Shown: positions 1-5,494, numbered from the stretch's first letter. The stretch: 5,752 nucleotides of DNA from Spirochaetota bacterium (GCA_017998755.1 JAGOCL010000186.1:1-5752), one strand, 5' to 3'. The notes: generated from the sequence alone by a model not told the origin. A program made the numbers and translations.

Positions 1-34
1 TTCCGATTTGTAATTTTAAGATAAGGATTGTATT

Positions 35-490
35 ATGCAAAGACCAAGCTGGGACGATTATTTTTTACAAATATCAAAAGTTATAGCAGAGAGATCATCG
101 TGCCTGAGAAATAAAGTTGGAGCCGTTATTGCTAAGGACAAGGATATTATTAGCACGGGGTACAACGGTTCTCCTCAATACCAAAAAAATTGTTTGGAGA
201 TAGGATTTTGTTATAGAAACAAAAACAATATTCCGTCGGGGACGCAACTTGAGCGATGCCGCGCCGTCGGTAGTCACGCCGAGTCAAACGCCATTAGCTT
301 GGCGGCGCGAAACGGACACTCCACAAGCGATTCGACAATTTATATAACGGGTCATAGCGTTGTGTGCAATCAATGTAAAGCTCTCATCGCTAACGCAAAT
401 ATACGAAGAGTAGTATTATTGACGCCAAAAAACGAATTGTTTGAGTTTATCCCTTCGCGGGATTGGACTGTCCATCCCGTAGACGAATAA
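35..490 (+). CDS. dCMP deaminase-like zinc deaminase (ComEB/deoxycytidylate deaminase family)
   Basis: This is a 151-residue cytosolic protein of the cytidine/deoxycytidylate deaminase superfamily. Its likely role is dCMP deamination to dUMP, feeding dTMP synthesis. An N-terminal helix (SWDDYFLQISKVIAERS, 5-21) leads into VGAVIAKDKDIISTGYNGSP (28-47); YNGSP is typical of dCMP deaminases. The catalytic motif is His81-Ala82-Glu83. The second zinc motif is Cys111-Asn-Gln-Cys114 followed by KALIANANIRRVVL. His81, Cys111 and Cys114 should bind zinc, and Glu83 should be the proton shuttle. Two departures from the textbook pattern are visible: Val110 sits where a Pro usually precedes the first Cys, and Gly-Ser (79-80) separates the CRAV segment from HAE. 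The length fits the family. The ATG has an AAGGA ribosome site (23-27) 7 nt upstream. No promoter is visible in the 34 nt before it. The exact substrate is inferred; another nucleotide or nucleoside deaminase activity is possible. Confidence 0.85.
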   Translation: MQRPSWDDYFLQISKVIAERSSCLRNKVGAVIAKDKDIISTGYNGSPQYQKNCLEIGFCYRNKNNIPSGTQLERCRAVGSHAESNAISLAARNGHSTSDSTIYITGHSVVCNQCKALIANANIRRVVLLTPKNELFEFIPSRDWTVHPVDE

Positions 491-569
491 TGTGTTTTTT
501 AGAAAAAGTTTTTATATAATATAATTTATTTTTATACCGAAAATATAAATATAAAGGGGTAGGGGGGCG

Positions 570-599
570 TTAATACAATATTCTACCAATCTATATACT
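570..599 (+). promoter_or_regulatory. Possible sigma70-type promoter for the 634-1452 gene pair
   Basis: A good -10 box TATACT (594-599) is preceded by a weak -35 candidate TTAATA (570-575; 4 of 6 consensus bases) with an 18-nt spacer. The -10 is identical to that of the tRNA promoter at 1509-1514. The expected transcript start near 606 would leave about a 28-nt leader before the ATG at 634. The six-G run at 562-567 lies directly upstream of the -35. The prediction rests on sequence pattern only. Confidence 0.45.
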
Positions 600-621
600 T
601 TTTGAACTCATTTTTTTGTGT

Positions 622-626
622 GGGAG
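622..626 (+). promoter_or_regulatory. Ribosome binding site deciding the start at 634
   Basis: GGGAG lies 7 nt before the ATG at 634. It falls inside the frame that would begin at the TTG at 616, so it argues for the shorter 55-residue product. Confidence 0.65.
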
Positions 627-633
627 CGTAAAA

Positions 634-801
634 ATGACTAGAAATGAATTTAGATTATATATGAATAATCAAATTTATGAGATAAGGAAATATCAGGAAA
701 ATATGGCAAAAATCAATCCAAATTTTGATCCGAATATTTTGGCTTTGGAATGGGTTGAAAAGTACGCTAAATCATACGGCGAAAGCCGGTCTGTTAAATA
801 G
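634..801 (+). CDS. Small uncharacterised protein, 55 residues
   Basis: This is a 55-residue soluble protein with no signal peptide or membrane segment. I cannot assign a named family or function. It looks mainly helical: a charged first helix (TRNEFRLYMNNQIYEIRKYQ, 2-21), a loop with NPNFDPN (28-34), then a second helix containing LALEWVEKYAKSYGESR (37-52). The alternation of charged and aromatic residues suggests a helical hairpin, possibly a protein-binding adaptor, but that is inference. The start is the ATG at 634, because GGGAG (622-626) lies 7 nt upstream; an upstream TTG at 616 would extend the frame by six residues but lies before that site and is not favoured. The stop is 21 nt before the next gene, so the two are probably co-transcribed from the promoter near 570-599. 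Confidence 0.75.
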   Translation: MTRNEFRLYMNNQIYEIRKYQENMAKINPNFDPNILALEWVEKYAKSYGESRSVK

Positions 802-822
802 TATTTTCCGAGGATTTTTAGA

Positions 823-1452
823 ATGATTCTTTATACTAACGACGACAACATCGATAGCCGTATCATAAAGAAAGCCGTTGAAGCGCTAAAAGACGGGGCT
901 CTAATAGCATATCCTACCGACTCCTGTTGGGGGATCGGTTGCAGTACAACTTCGAAAATAGCGCTTGAAAAACTTAGAAAACTCAAGAAAGATTTTAAAA
1001 ATTACACTCCGACGCTTATATGCTCTGAAATATCTCAAATAACTCTGGTTGCAGAGCTAAATAACCGAAATTTTAAGTTTATCAAAAAATACGTTCCGGG
1101 CCCTTACGTTTTTATACTTCCTGCGCTAGACAGCGTTGAGAAAACTATCAACCAAAAAAGAGTAGAAGTCGGTATCAGGATTCCATCCGTTAGCATACCT
1201 AGAAAAATTGTCGAAGAATTGGGGTATCCTATTTTTTCAGTTTCAGCGTCGAGAAAAATGGCCGATAAATCTCTTTGGGACGACGCGTATGCGGAGGAAA
1301 ACCTATTCGTATCCGGATGGGAGCTGGAAGATATACACGAAATAGAATTTATAATCGACGCGGGCGAAGAACTTCCAAAGCGTCTGACTACGGTAGTCGA
1401 TCTTTCCGGCGATGACATTGAGATAAAACGGCAAGGTATTGGGGCTTTATAG
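823..1452 (+). CDS. Sua5/YciO/YrdC-family protein (putative L-threonylcarbamoyladenylate synthase, YciO-like)
   Basis: This is a 209-residue cytosolic protein with a single YrdC-like domain over most of its length. TsaC/Sua5 members make L-threonylcarbamoyl-AMP from threonine, bicarbonate and ATP for t6A37 modification of ANN-decoding tRNAs. Visible family motifs are YPTDSCWG (30-37), TLIC (64-67), PGPYVFIL (92-99), KR at 112-113 with GIRIPS (117-122), SVSAS (139-143), TTVVDL (189-194) and RQGIG (203-207). The PGPYxFIL block and the lack of the usual SAN element (SAS here) look closer to the YciO branch than to canonical TsaC. The precise activity is therefore uncertain, since YciO proteins are not clearly the main t6A enzyme. 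There is no C-terminal Sua5 domain, so it is the short form. GAGGA (810-814) lies 8 nt before the ATG. It follows the 55-residue gene by 21 nt, suggesting an operon, and a tRNA gene lies downstream under its own promoter. Confidence 0.88.
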   Translation: MILYTNDDNIDSRIIKKAVEALKDGALIAYPTDSCWGIGCSTTSKIALEKLRKLKKDFKNYTPTLICSEISQITLVAELNNRNFKFIKKYVPGPYVFILPALDSVEKTINQKRVEVGIRIPSVSIPRKIVEELGYPIFSVSASRKMADKSLWDDAYAEENLFVSGWELEDIHEIEFIIDAGEELPKRLTTVVDLSGDDIEIKRQGIGAL

Positions 1453-1486
1453 GGGCGTATTTTTATAAATTTTACCAAATTTCTCT

Positions 1487-1514
1487 TTGAAATTATTCAA
1501 ATTAATTATATACT
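1487..1514 (+). promoter_or_regulatory. sigma70-like promoter of the tRNA gene
   Basis: A -35 box TTGAAA (1487-1492) and a -10 box TATACT (1509-1514) are separated by 16 nt. The bases after the -10 are C/G rich (CCGCG, 1517-1521). A GC-rich discriminator is typical of stable-RNA promoters under stringent (ppGpp) control in bacteria where this has been studied; its use here is inference. The expected start near 1521 gives a leader of about 13 nt before the mature tRNA. Confidence 0.75.
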
Positions 1515-1533
1515 TACCGCGTTTTACGATTAT

Positions 1534-1607
1534 GGGGATATAGCTCAGTTGGCTAGAGCGGTTGCTCCGCAAGTAACAGGCCGGGAGTTCGATTCTCCCT
1601 ATCTCCA
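1534..1607 (+). tRNA. tRNA-Ala (anticodon CGC), with C at position 33
   Basis: A full 74-nt cloverleaf can be drawn. The acceptor stem pairs GGGGATA (1534-1540) with TATCTCC (1600-1606) and includes a G3-U70 wobble pair, the classic alanine identity element. The D-stem is GCTC/GAGC with AGTTGGCTA as loop. The anticodon stem is GTTGC (1561-1565)/GTAAC (1573-1577) with one G-U pair. The T-stem is GGGAG/CTCCC around TTCGATT. The discriminator is A73 (1607). CCA is not encoded and must be added by the CCA-adding enzyme. The seven-base anticodon loop is TCCGCAA, placing CGC at 34-36 (1568-1570) to read GCG, a codon used often in this window. Position 33 (1567) is C instead of the near-universal U, which is unusual. 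Reading the anticodon one base earlier as CCG (Arg) breaks the stem, so Ala is preferred. Confidence 0.9.
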
Positions 1608-1621
1608 AATAGGTTTATATG

Positions 1622-1672
1622 AAAAAAAGCCGTTCCGAGATAACTTTTAGTTATCTTCGAACGGCTTTTTTT
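1622..1672. terminator. Bidirectional intrinsic terminator between the tRNA gene and hicB
   Basis: A 17-bp stem pairs 1629-1645 with 1649-1665 around a TTT loop. It contains one C-C mismatch (1636/1658) and one G-U pair; the base of the stem is GCCGTTC/GAACGGC. Seven Ts follow on the + strand (1666-1672), and seven As precede on the left (1622-1628), giving a T-tract on the minus strand. It can therefore stop transcription from the tRNA gene (15 nt after its end) and from hicB (35 nt past its stop). Confidence 0.93.
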
Positions 1673-1706
1673 GCTAATTTCTCAAATATTCAGAATTAAA
1701 GATAAA

Positions 1707-2141
1707 TTACGAAAAAATTAAATTCAGATCGAGCTCAGGGAAAACCTGTTTGATTTTGCCGAGCGTTTTTAGTTGCAGATTTGAGTATTTTCCTCTTTCA
1801 AGTTTTTGATAAGCCCAAACGCTTTTATATCCTAGCTTTTCTGCAACTTCCTTCTGCGTTAATCCGCTTTTTCTTCTCAAATGCTTAAAATAGAGAGATA
1901 AGGCGATATTCGGATCGACTTTGATTTTTATTAAATCGTCTTCGTTTTCATCAGAATCTTTCATGGGTAATGGGAATATTATATTTTCGTCAGGTTCGTC
2001 AAGAGTTAAGTTTAACGCTTCGGATAAATTCTTTATTAAGCTTTCGTATGTCCCGTCTTCCGATTGAGACGCGCAACCGTCAATTTCGATGCACTCTGCC
2101 CAAAAACCGTCTTCTCTGTGAACTTTAAAATGATAATACAT
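1707..2141 (-). CDS. hicB: HicB-type antitoxin with C-terminal helix-turn-helix
   Basis: This is a 144-residue antitoxin of a type II HicAB module. It should bind and neutralise HicA and, through its DNA-binding domain, repress its own operon. The N-terminal part (about 1-55: YYHFKVHREDGFWAECIEIDGC, followed by a SLIKNLSEALNLTLDE helix at 34-49) matches the partial RNase H-like HicB fold. An acidic linker with DSDENEDD (62-69) follows. The C-terminal part (about 80-144) is an XRE/Cro-type helix-turn-helix, seen as LRRKSGLTQKEVAEKLGY (88-105), then VWAYQKLERGK (108-118). Its ATG starts one base after the hicA stop, with its own GAGGAG site (2155-2150, minus strand) inside the end of hicA 8 nt upstream. 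This suggests coupled translation. The toxin-first order is usual for hicAB. The bidirectional hairpin lies 35 nt past its stop. All parts look intact. Confidence 0.92.
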   Translation of the reverse strand: MYYHFKVHREDGFWAECIEIDGCASQSEDGTYESLIKNLSEALNLTLDEPDENIIFPLPMKDSDENEDDLIKIKVDPNIALSLYFKHLRRKSGLTQKEVAEKLGYKSVWAYQKLERGKYSNLQLKTLGKIKQVFPELDLNLIFS

Positions 2142-2142
2142 A

Positions 2143-2325
2143 TTATACGCTCCTCATTCTTTTAAGTAATTGATGTTCAAGCCCTTTGCCTAATTCTTTG
2201 TGAATGGGTATTACCTCTCTTTTGTTATCTTTCCCCATTATGCAATGACTGGTTCCGTTTTGCCTGATAAAAATCCATCCGTTCTTTTCATATAGTTTAA
2301 CCATTTCTTTACCGCTCAAAGGCAT
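2143..2325 (-). CDS. hicA: HicA-type mRNA interferase toxin
   Basis: This is a 60-residue toxin of the HicA family, small proteins with a double-stranded-RNA-binding-like fold that cut mRNA and block translation. The visible pattern is PLSGKEMVKLYEKNGWIFIRQNGTSH (2-27), with His27 in the GTSH motif as the expected catalytic residue. A basic, hydrophobic end (VIPIHKELGKGLEHQLLKRM, 38-57) matches the HicA C-terminus. The start is the ATG at 2325: a GGAG site (2335-2332) lies 6 nt upstream and the protein length is normal for the family. A longer frame from 2382 would add 19 residues but would place its start upstream of the hicA promoter, so it is rejected. The antitoxin gene follows by one base. 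The product looks active, with no truncation or missing key residue. Confidence 0.92.
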   Translation of the reverse strand: MPLSGKEMVKLYEKNGWIFIRQNGTSHCIMGKDNKREVIPIHKELGKGLEHQLLKRMRSV

Positions 2326-2331
2326 ATCTAT

Positions 2332-2335
2332 CTCC
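2332..2335 (-). promoter_or_regulatory. Ribosome binding site deciding the hicA start
   Basis: On the minus strand, GGAG lies 6 nt before the ATG at 2325. The predicted transcript start (about 2338) is just upstream, so the leader is only about 13 nt and the ribosome site sits almost at the 5' end of the mRNA. Confidence 0.75.
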
Positions 2336-2344
2336 GGTATATAA

Positions 2345-2373
2345 ATAATAGCGCTTATATGAGCCATAGTCAA
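2345..2373 (-). promoter_or_regulatory. sigma70-type promoter of hicAB
   Basis: On the minus strand, TTGACT (2373-2368) and TATTAT (2350-2345) are separated by exactly 17 nt. That is 5 of 6 consensus matches for each box. The self-complementary AGCGCT (2350-2355) abuts and overlaps the -10 by one base and could be part of an operator for HicB, but it is too short to claim. The promoter lies inside the longer hicA frame and so fixes the shorter start. Confidence 0.85.
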
Positions 2374-2411
2374 GATTTTCAAAAAAATATCGACATCGCT
2401 CTATATCGTCT

Positions 2412-2440
2412 TTGACATTTTGATAAAAAGCGGTTATAAT
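2412..2440 (+). promoter_or_regulatory. Perfect-consensus sigma70 promoter of the lipoprotein gene
   Basis: TTGACA (2412-2417), a 17-nt spacer and TATAAT (2435-2440) match the housekeeping consensus at every position. The transcript should start near 2447, downstream of the ATG at 2439, so translation must begin at 2463 instead. It diverges from the hicA promoter, and the two -35 boxes are 38 nt apart. Confidence 0.88.
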
Positions 2441-2450
2441 GTTTATAAAT

Positions 2451-2455
2451 GAGGA
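2451..2455 (+). promoter_or_regulatory. Ribosome binding site deciding the lipoprotein start
   Basis: GAGGA lies 7 nt before the ATG at 2463 and just downstream of the predicted transcript start. This supports the 116-residue product over the 124-residue alternative. Confidence 0.75.
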
Positions 2456-2462
2456 ATTATTT

Positions 2463-2813
2463 ATGAATTTAACGGAAATTAACAACTGTTTTCTTTTTTA
2501 CATAATTCGGCTCAAAAAGGTAGTTATTTTTTTTGTTTTTTTGATTCTAACAAATTGTAACGCTACTTACAGGCCGTATAGCGAGACGACAAACAGAGTT
2601 TATTTTTACAATTCTTCTTCTTACGATTTATCCGTCTCGCCGGACGATACCGTATACTATCAGGACTGGAGCCGCTTCTCCTTGCCGTCCGGTTCGGAGT
2701 ATATATTGGAAACTTCGTTGGACGACGACGAAGTCAGTTTTTCATTCGCTCCGGATAGCGCGTTGTATTACGAATCATACGGCGGTTATGATTTCTATTT
2801 CAAAAACAAGTAG
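2463..2813 (+). CDS. Small predicted lipoprotein of unknown function
   Basis: This is a 116-residue predicted exported lipoprotein. A long N-region (1-19, ending in RLKK) precedes a hydrophobic stretch (VVIFFVFLIL, 20-29) and the lipobox L-T-N-C, with Cys32 as the likely lipidated residue. Asn at -1 is unlike the Ala/Gly of classical lipoboxes but fits the relaxed spirochaete type. The mature part of about 85 residues is rich in Tyr, Ser, Phe and Asp, with VYFYNSSSYDLSVSPDD (about 46-62) and a C-terminal YYESYGGYDFYFKNK, suggesting a small beta-rich surface or periplasmic domain. I do not recognise a named family. The start at 2463 is chosen because GAGGA (2451-2455) lies 7 nt upstream; the earlier ATG at 2439 overlaps the -10 box. 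A second hydrophobic patch (CFLFYII, 9-15) in the N-region is odd for a signal peptide. No terminator is obvious in the 65 nt after its stop. Confidence 0.78.
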   Translation: MNLTEINNCFLFYIIRLKKVVIFFVFLILTNCNATYRPYSETTNRVYFYNSSSYDLSVSPDDTVYYQDWSRFSLPSGSEYILETSLDDDEVSFSFAPDSALYYESYGGYDFYFKNK

Positions 2814-2878
2814 TTTCGTTATTTATTTTGTATACAAAGACGGCTAACCGACGATAGGCTACGCAAGTTGTAGATTTG

Positions 2879-5494
2879 TTAGATTATGAATTTGATAACG
2901 TATTTTGCGCCCCGATTTCGCTCAAGAGTAATCGAACCGTCTATTTGATCTACTAATGACTTTATCATGCGTAAGCCGTATCCCGGAGTATTTTCGAGCG
3001 AAACAGATTCGGGAATGCCCGGCCCGTTATCTTCGTATGAGAAAACCGCATAATCGTTTCTTTTTTTAACAAATATCTTTATTTTTCCCTTGTCTTTGTC
3101 GTTGAAAGCGTATTTCATAGAGTTGTTTATCATCTCGTTAACTATTATCCCTAAGGGGGATAAAATTTCCGGTTTACACATAAGATTTCCAACGCCGATT
3201 ACCGACTCGATTTTATGTCTATTAGGAAATATGTTTATAATTTCTTCCGCAAGCGAAGTTAAGTACTCTTTTAGACGCAGTTCGTTTTTATTTGTAGAAC
3301 GGTAGAGTTTATCGTACAAGACCATCATACTTTTTAAGCGGTTTGAAGCGTCGAGAAAAACGCTTTTAATAACCGCGTTTTCTTGCTTATCTGATTGAAT
3401 TCTAAATAAGCTCAAAATTGTCGACATATTGTTTTTTATACGATGATGAACTTCGCGTAAAATTTCTTCCTTTTCATTTAGAAGTTTTTTTATTTTCTCC
3501 TCTTTCTCTTTTCTATCCGTAATTTCTATTGTATATCCGGCGAGTAGTTTTTTATCGTTTTGTATAATAGGAAATTTTATCGTGTAGTAAGCTCGATTAT
3601 TCAGGTCTTCGTCGATTTTTAAAGTTCTCCCGGAGGATACGACGTCCCAATCGTCTTTGGTAAATTTTTCGGCATGTTCTTTAGGAAACAGTTCGTACAT
3701 AGTTTTACCAATCATTTTAGAACCGGGTATTCCTATCATATCCAAATAATTTTCGCTTGCATAAAGCGTTCGACTTATATCCGGGCTAACTTCTTTAATA
3801 AAAGCGTGTATCGGCGAGTTTTTTATGAATAAACTGAGAAGCTCGTTAGTCTGGGCCAAAGACGTTTCGGCTCTTTTCCGCTTTGTTATATCTTCCATCA
3901 TGGTAAACCATCTCTTTTTTCCGCCCAATTCCGCTTTAACGGCGCTAAATAATCCTACGATTGTATCTCCGTTCTTTGTTTTTAAACGAACTTCTATATT
4001 TCTTGCCTCGCCATTTTCTTTTATTTCGTTGAAAACGGCGATCTTATCTTTTTTGTCGGGAAAAAGATTAAGCTCGCGGGTTGTTTTTCCAATAAGTTCA
4101 TCGTAATTGTATCCGGTAACTTCGATAAATTTGTTATTAACCTCTATAAATCTTTCGGTATCGATCGAGCTTATAGCGAATATTATCGGGCTATATTGAA
4201 AAAATTTTGAGAATTTCTCTTCGCTATCCCTTAATTCGCTTTCGATTGTCTTTCGTTCAGTAACGTCTCTTGAATTTAATACAATCGCCCTAACGCTTGG
4301 ATCATGAGTAAGATTGACCGCGTTTCCTTCGATCCATCCGACGCGACCGTCCGGACGTAATATTCTATATTGAATTCCATTAATTTTAGTTCCAGGTTTT
4401 TCTAATAGGCGTTGATGAATTTTCTTTATATGAGACGCGTCTTCTTTATATACCGCTTCGAAGATGTTTTTTCCAATTAGCGGGGCGTCGCTAGTATTTC
4501 TCCGTATGTAGTTACTCGAGGTGTCGTAAAGTATCTTTCCATTTTCGTCTATTAGCGTAACGGCTTCGAAACTATTTTCTACTATTGATTTAAATTTTTT
4601 CTCAGTATTTTTTATAACGGTTTCAGTCGATTTTCTTTCCGTTACGTCCGTCTCAATACCGTTCCATATATAACCGCCTTCGGGTAGTTTGACCGGTTCT
4701 GAAATAAACTGTCGCCACTTTATCTCGCCAGACGGTAATTTGATACGAACTTCTTTGGCAAACGGTTTCATTTTTTTTATAGCTTCGATCTCGCCTTCTA
4801 ATAACGCTCCAATATCCTCTTCAACAATCTGTTTATAAATTATTGAAGAGTCCTTTAGAGCGTCTTGCGCCTTAACTCCATGAAGAACTTCGACTTTATC
4901 GCTAATATGCAAGAATTTTCTTTGACTTCCGTCTTCGCCGACGTCCATTTGATATAATAGCGAACTTGGAAGATTGTTAGTAATAAAACGTATCTGCGCT
5001 TCGCTTTCTTTGAGTTTTAAATTTGTATTTTCAAGCGTTTCGTTAATAATATTTAATTTTCTATTAGTATCTTCAAGCTCCTTATCCCTAAGTTTTATTT
5101 TTTGGTTTGCATCCCAAAGTTTAAACGCTAATTTGATAGAGGCGAATAAAACGGCCTGTCCGGCTTGTTTCAAAACGTATCCGTATGAAGCGCTTTTTTC
5201 CGTAAGCTCGACGCTTTCTTTGTCCGTATGAGACGATAAAAATATTATAGGTATATCCGAAAACTTACATATCTCGCAAGCGATCTCAGGTCCGTTCATC
5301 CCTTTACCGAGGTCGATATCCATAAGAATAAGGTCTATTTTACCGTTATTATTCTTTAACGTTTCTAGCGCCGAAGCGCCGTTAAAAACGTGAACGACGT
5401 AATACCCTTCGTCTATTAATTGACGTTTTTGATTTAGAGCTATTACCGCTTCGTCTTCAACTAAGAGAATACTTTTCTGTCTATCGTCTGTCAT
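2879..5494 (-). CDS. Soluble hybrid sensor histidine kinase: REC, four PAS, HisKA_2, HATPase_c
   Basis: This 871-residue cytoplasmic signalling protein has no signal peptide or membrane segment. Residues 7-125 form a receiver domain: acidic pocket Glu13/Asp14, phosphoacceptor Asp59 in LILMD, Ser87 at the Thr/Ser switch position, Lys109 in GYVLKQ. A helical, probably coiled-coil linker (about 128-168) follows. Four PAS domains lie at about 166-288, 298-415, 426-540 and 548-662; they end in DVTERK, DVTERK, DITKRK and EITDRK. A second helical segment (about 660-680) leads to the HisKA_2 motif REVHHRIKNN (680-689), where His684 should be phosphorylated. The ATPase domain shows the N-box NEMINN (786-791), the G1 box EDNGPGIPE (821-829) and the G2 box GYGL (838-841). 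It should autophosphorylate in response to cytosolic signals sensed by the PAS units, with the receiver modulating it. The ATG has only a modest AGGGG site (5508-5504) 9 nt upstream. No cognate output regulator is nearby. The ligands are unknown. Confidence 0.93.
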   Translation of the reverse strand: MTDDRQKSILLVEDEAVIALNQKRQLIDEGYYVVHVFNGASALETLKNNNGKIDLILMDIDLGKGMNGPEIACEICKFSDIPIIFLSSHTDKESVELTEKSASYGYVLKQAGQAVLFASIKLAFKLWDANQKIKLRDKELEDTNRKLNIINETLENTNLKLKESEAQIRFITNNLPSSLLYQMDVGEDGSQRKFLHISDKVEVLHGVKAQDALKDSSIIYKQIVEEDIGALLEGEIEAIKKMKPFAKEVRIKLPSGEIKWRQFISEPVKLPEGGYIWNGIETDVTERKSTETVIKNTEKKFKSIVENSFEAVTLIDENGKILYDTSSNYIRRNTSDAPLIGKNIFEAVYKEDASHIKKIHQRLLEKPGTKINGIQYRILRPDGRVGWIEGNAVNLTHDPSVRAIVLNSRDVTERKTIESELRDSEEKFSKFFQYSPIIFAISSIDTERFIEVNNKFIEVTGYNYDELIGKTTRELNLFPDKKDKIAVFNEIKENGEARNIEVRLKTKNGDTIVGLFSAVKAELGGKKRWFTMMEDITKRKRAETSLAQTNELLSLFIKNSPIHAFIKEVSPDISRTLYASENYLDMIGIPGSKMIGKTMYELFPKEHAEKFTKDDWDVVSSGRTLKIDEDLNNRAYYTIKFPIIQNDKKLLAGYTIEITDRKEKEEKIKKLLNEKEEILREVHHRIKNNMSTILSLFRIQSDKQENAVIKSVFLDASNRLKSMMVLYDKLYRSTNKNELRLKEYLTSLAEEIINIFPNRHKIESVIGVGNLMCKPEILSPLGIIVNEMINNSMKYAFNDKDKGKIKIFVKKRNDYAVFSYEDNGPGIPESVSLENTPGYGLRMIKSLVDQIDGSITLERNRGAKYVIKFII

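Larger units (their letters stand above)
491..633. other. AT-rich intergenic gap with a G-rich patch
   Basis: This 143-nt gap separates the deaminase gene from the next unit. It is almost entirely A/T except for GGGGTAGGGGGG at 556-567. I see no convincing hairpin terminator behind the deaminase gene; the T- and A-runs at 495-515 form only weak A/T pairings. The right half contains a plausible promoter, listed separately. No coding frame with a ribosome site is visible. Confidence 0.6.

Noticed and set aside
95..277. 60-codon minus-strand frame inside the deaminase gene
   Set aside because: It is antisense to a gene with clear catalytic motifs; no domain, ribosome site or promoter supports it.
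1104..1478. 124-codon open frame on the minus strand
   Set aside because: It lies antisense to the YrdC-family gene, is Ser/Ile-rich with no recognisable motif, and has no convincing start context. It is a by-product of the real gene's codon use.
1566..1572. Reading the tRNA anticodon as CCG (arginine) so that U33 is kept
   Set aside because: It requires shifting the loop by one base, which breaks the anticodon stem, and the G3-U70 pair marks alanine.
1599..2335. Possible attachment-site pair: CTATCTCC at the tRNA 3' end (1599-1606) and again at 2328-2335, flanking hicB and most of hicA
   Set aside because: Only 8 bp match, the second copy coincides with the hicA ribosome site, and no integrase gene is present. 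Chance matches of this length are expected.
2326..2382. Extended hicA start at 2382 (19 extra residues)
   Set aside because: The extension contains the hicA promoter; the ATG at 2325 has a proper GGAG site and gives the normal family length.
2439..2462. Upstream ATG at 2439 for the lipoprotein gene
   Set aside because: It overlaps the TATAAT box, so it would not be in the transcript from that promoter. The GAGGA site points to 2463.
2814..2878. Terminator between the convergent lipoprotein and kinase genes
   Set aside because: Only very short pairings such as CTAC/GTAG are seen, with no stable stem followed by a T-run on either strand.
3090..5231. Plus-strand open frames at 3090-3305, 3825-4106 and 4974-5231
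   Set aside because: All are antisense to the intact kinase gene, have low-complexity Ser/Phe/Leu-rich products, and show no ribosome sites.
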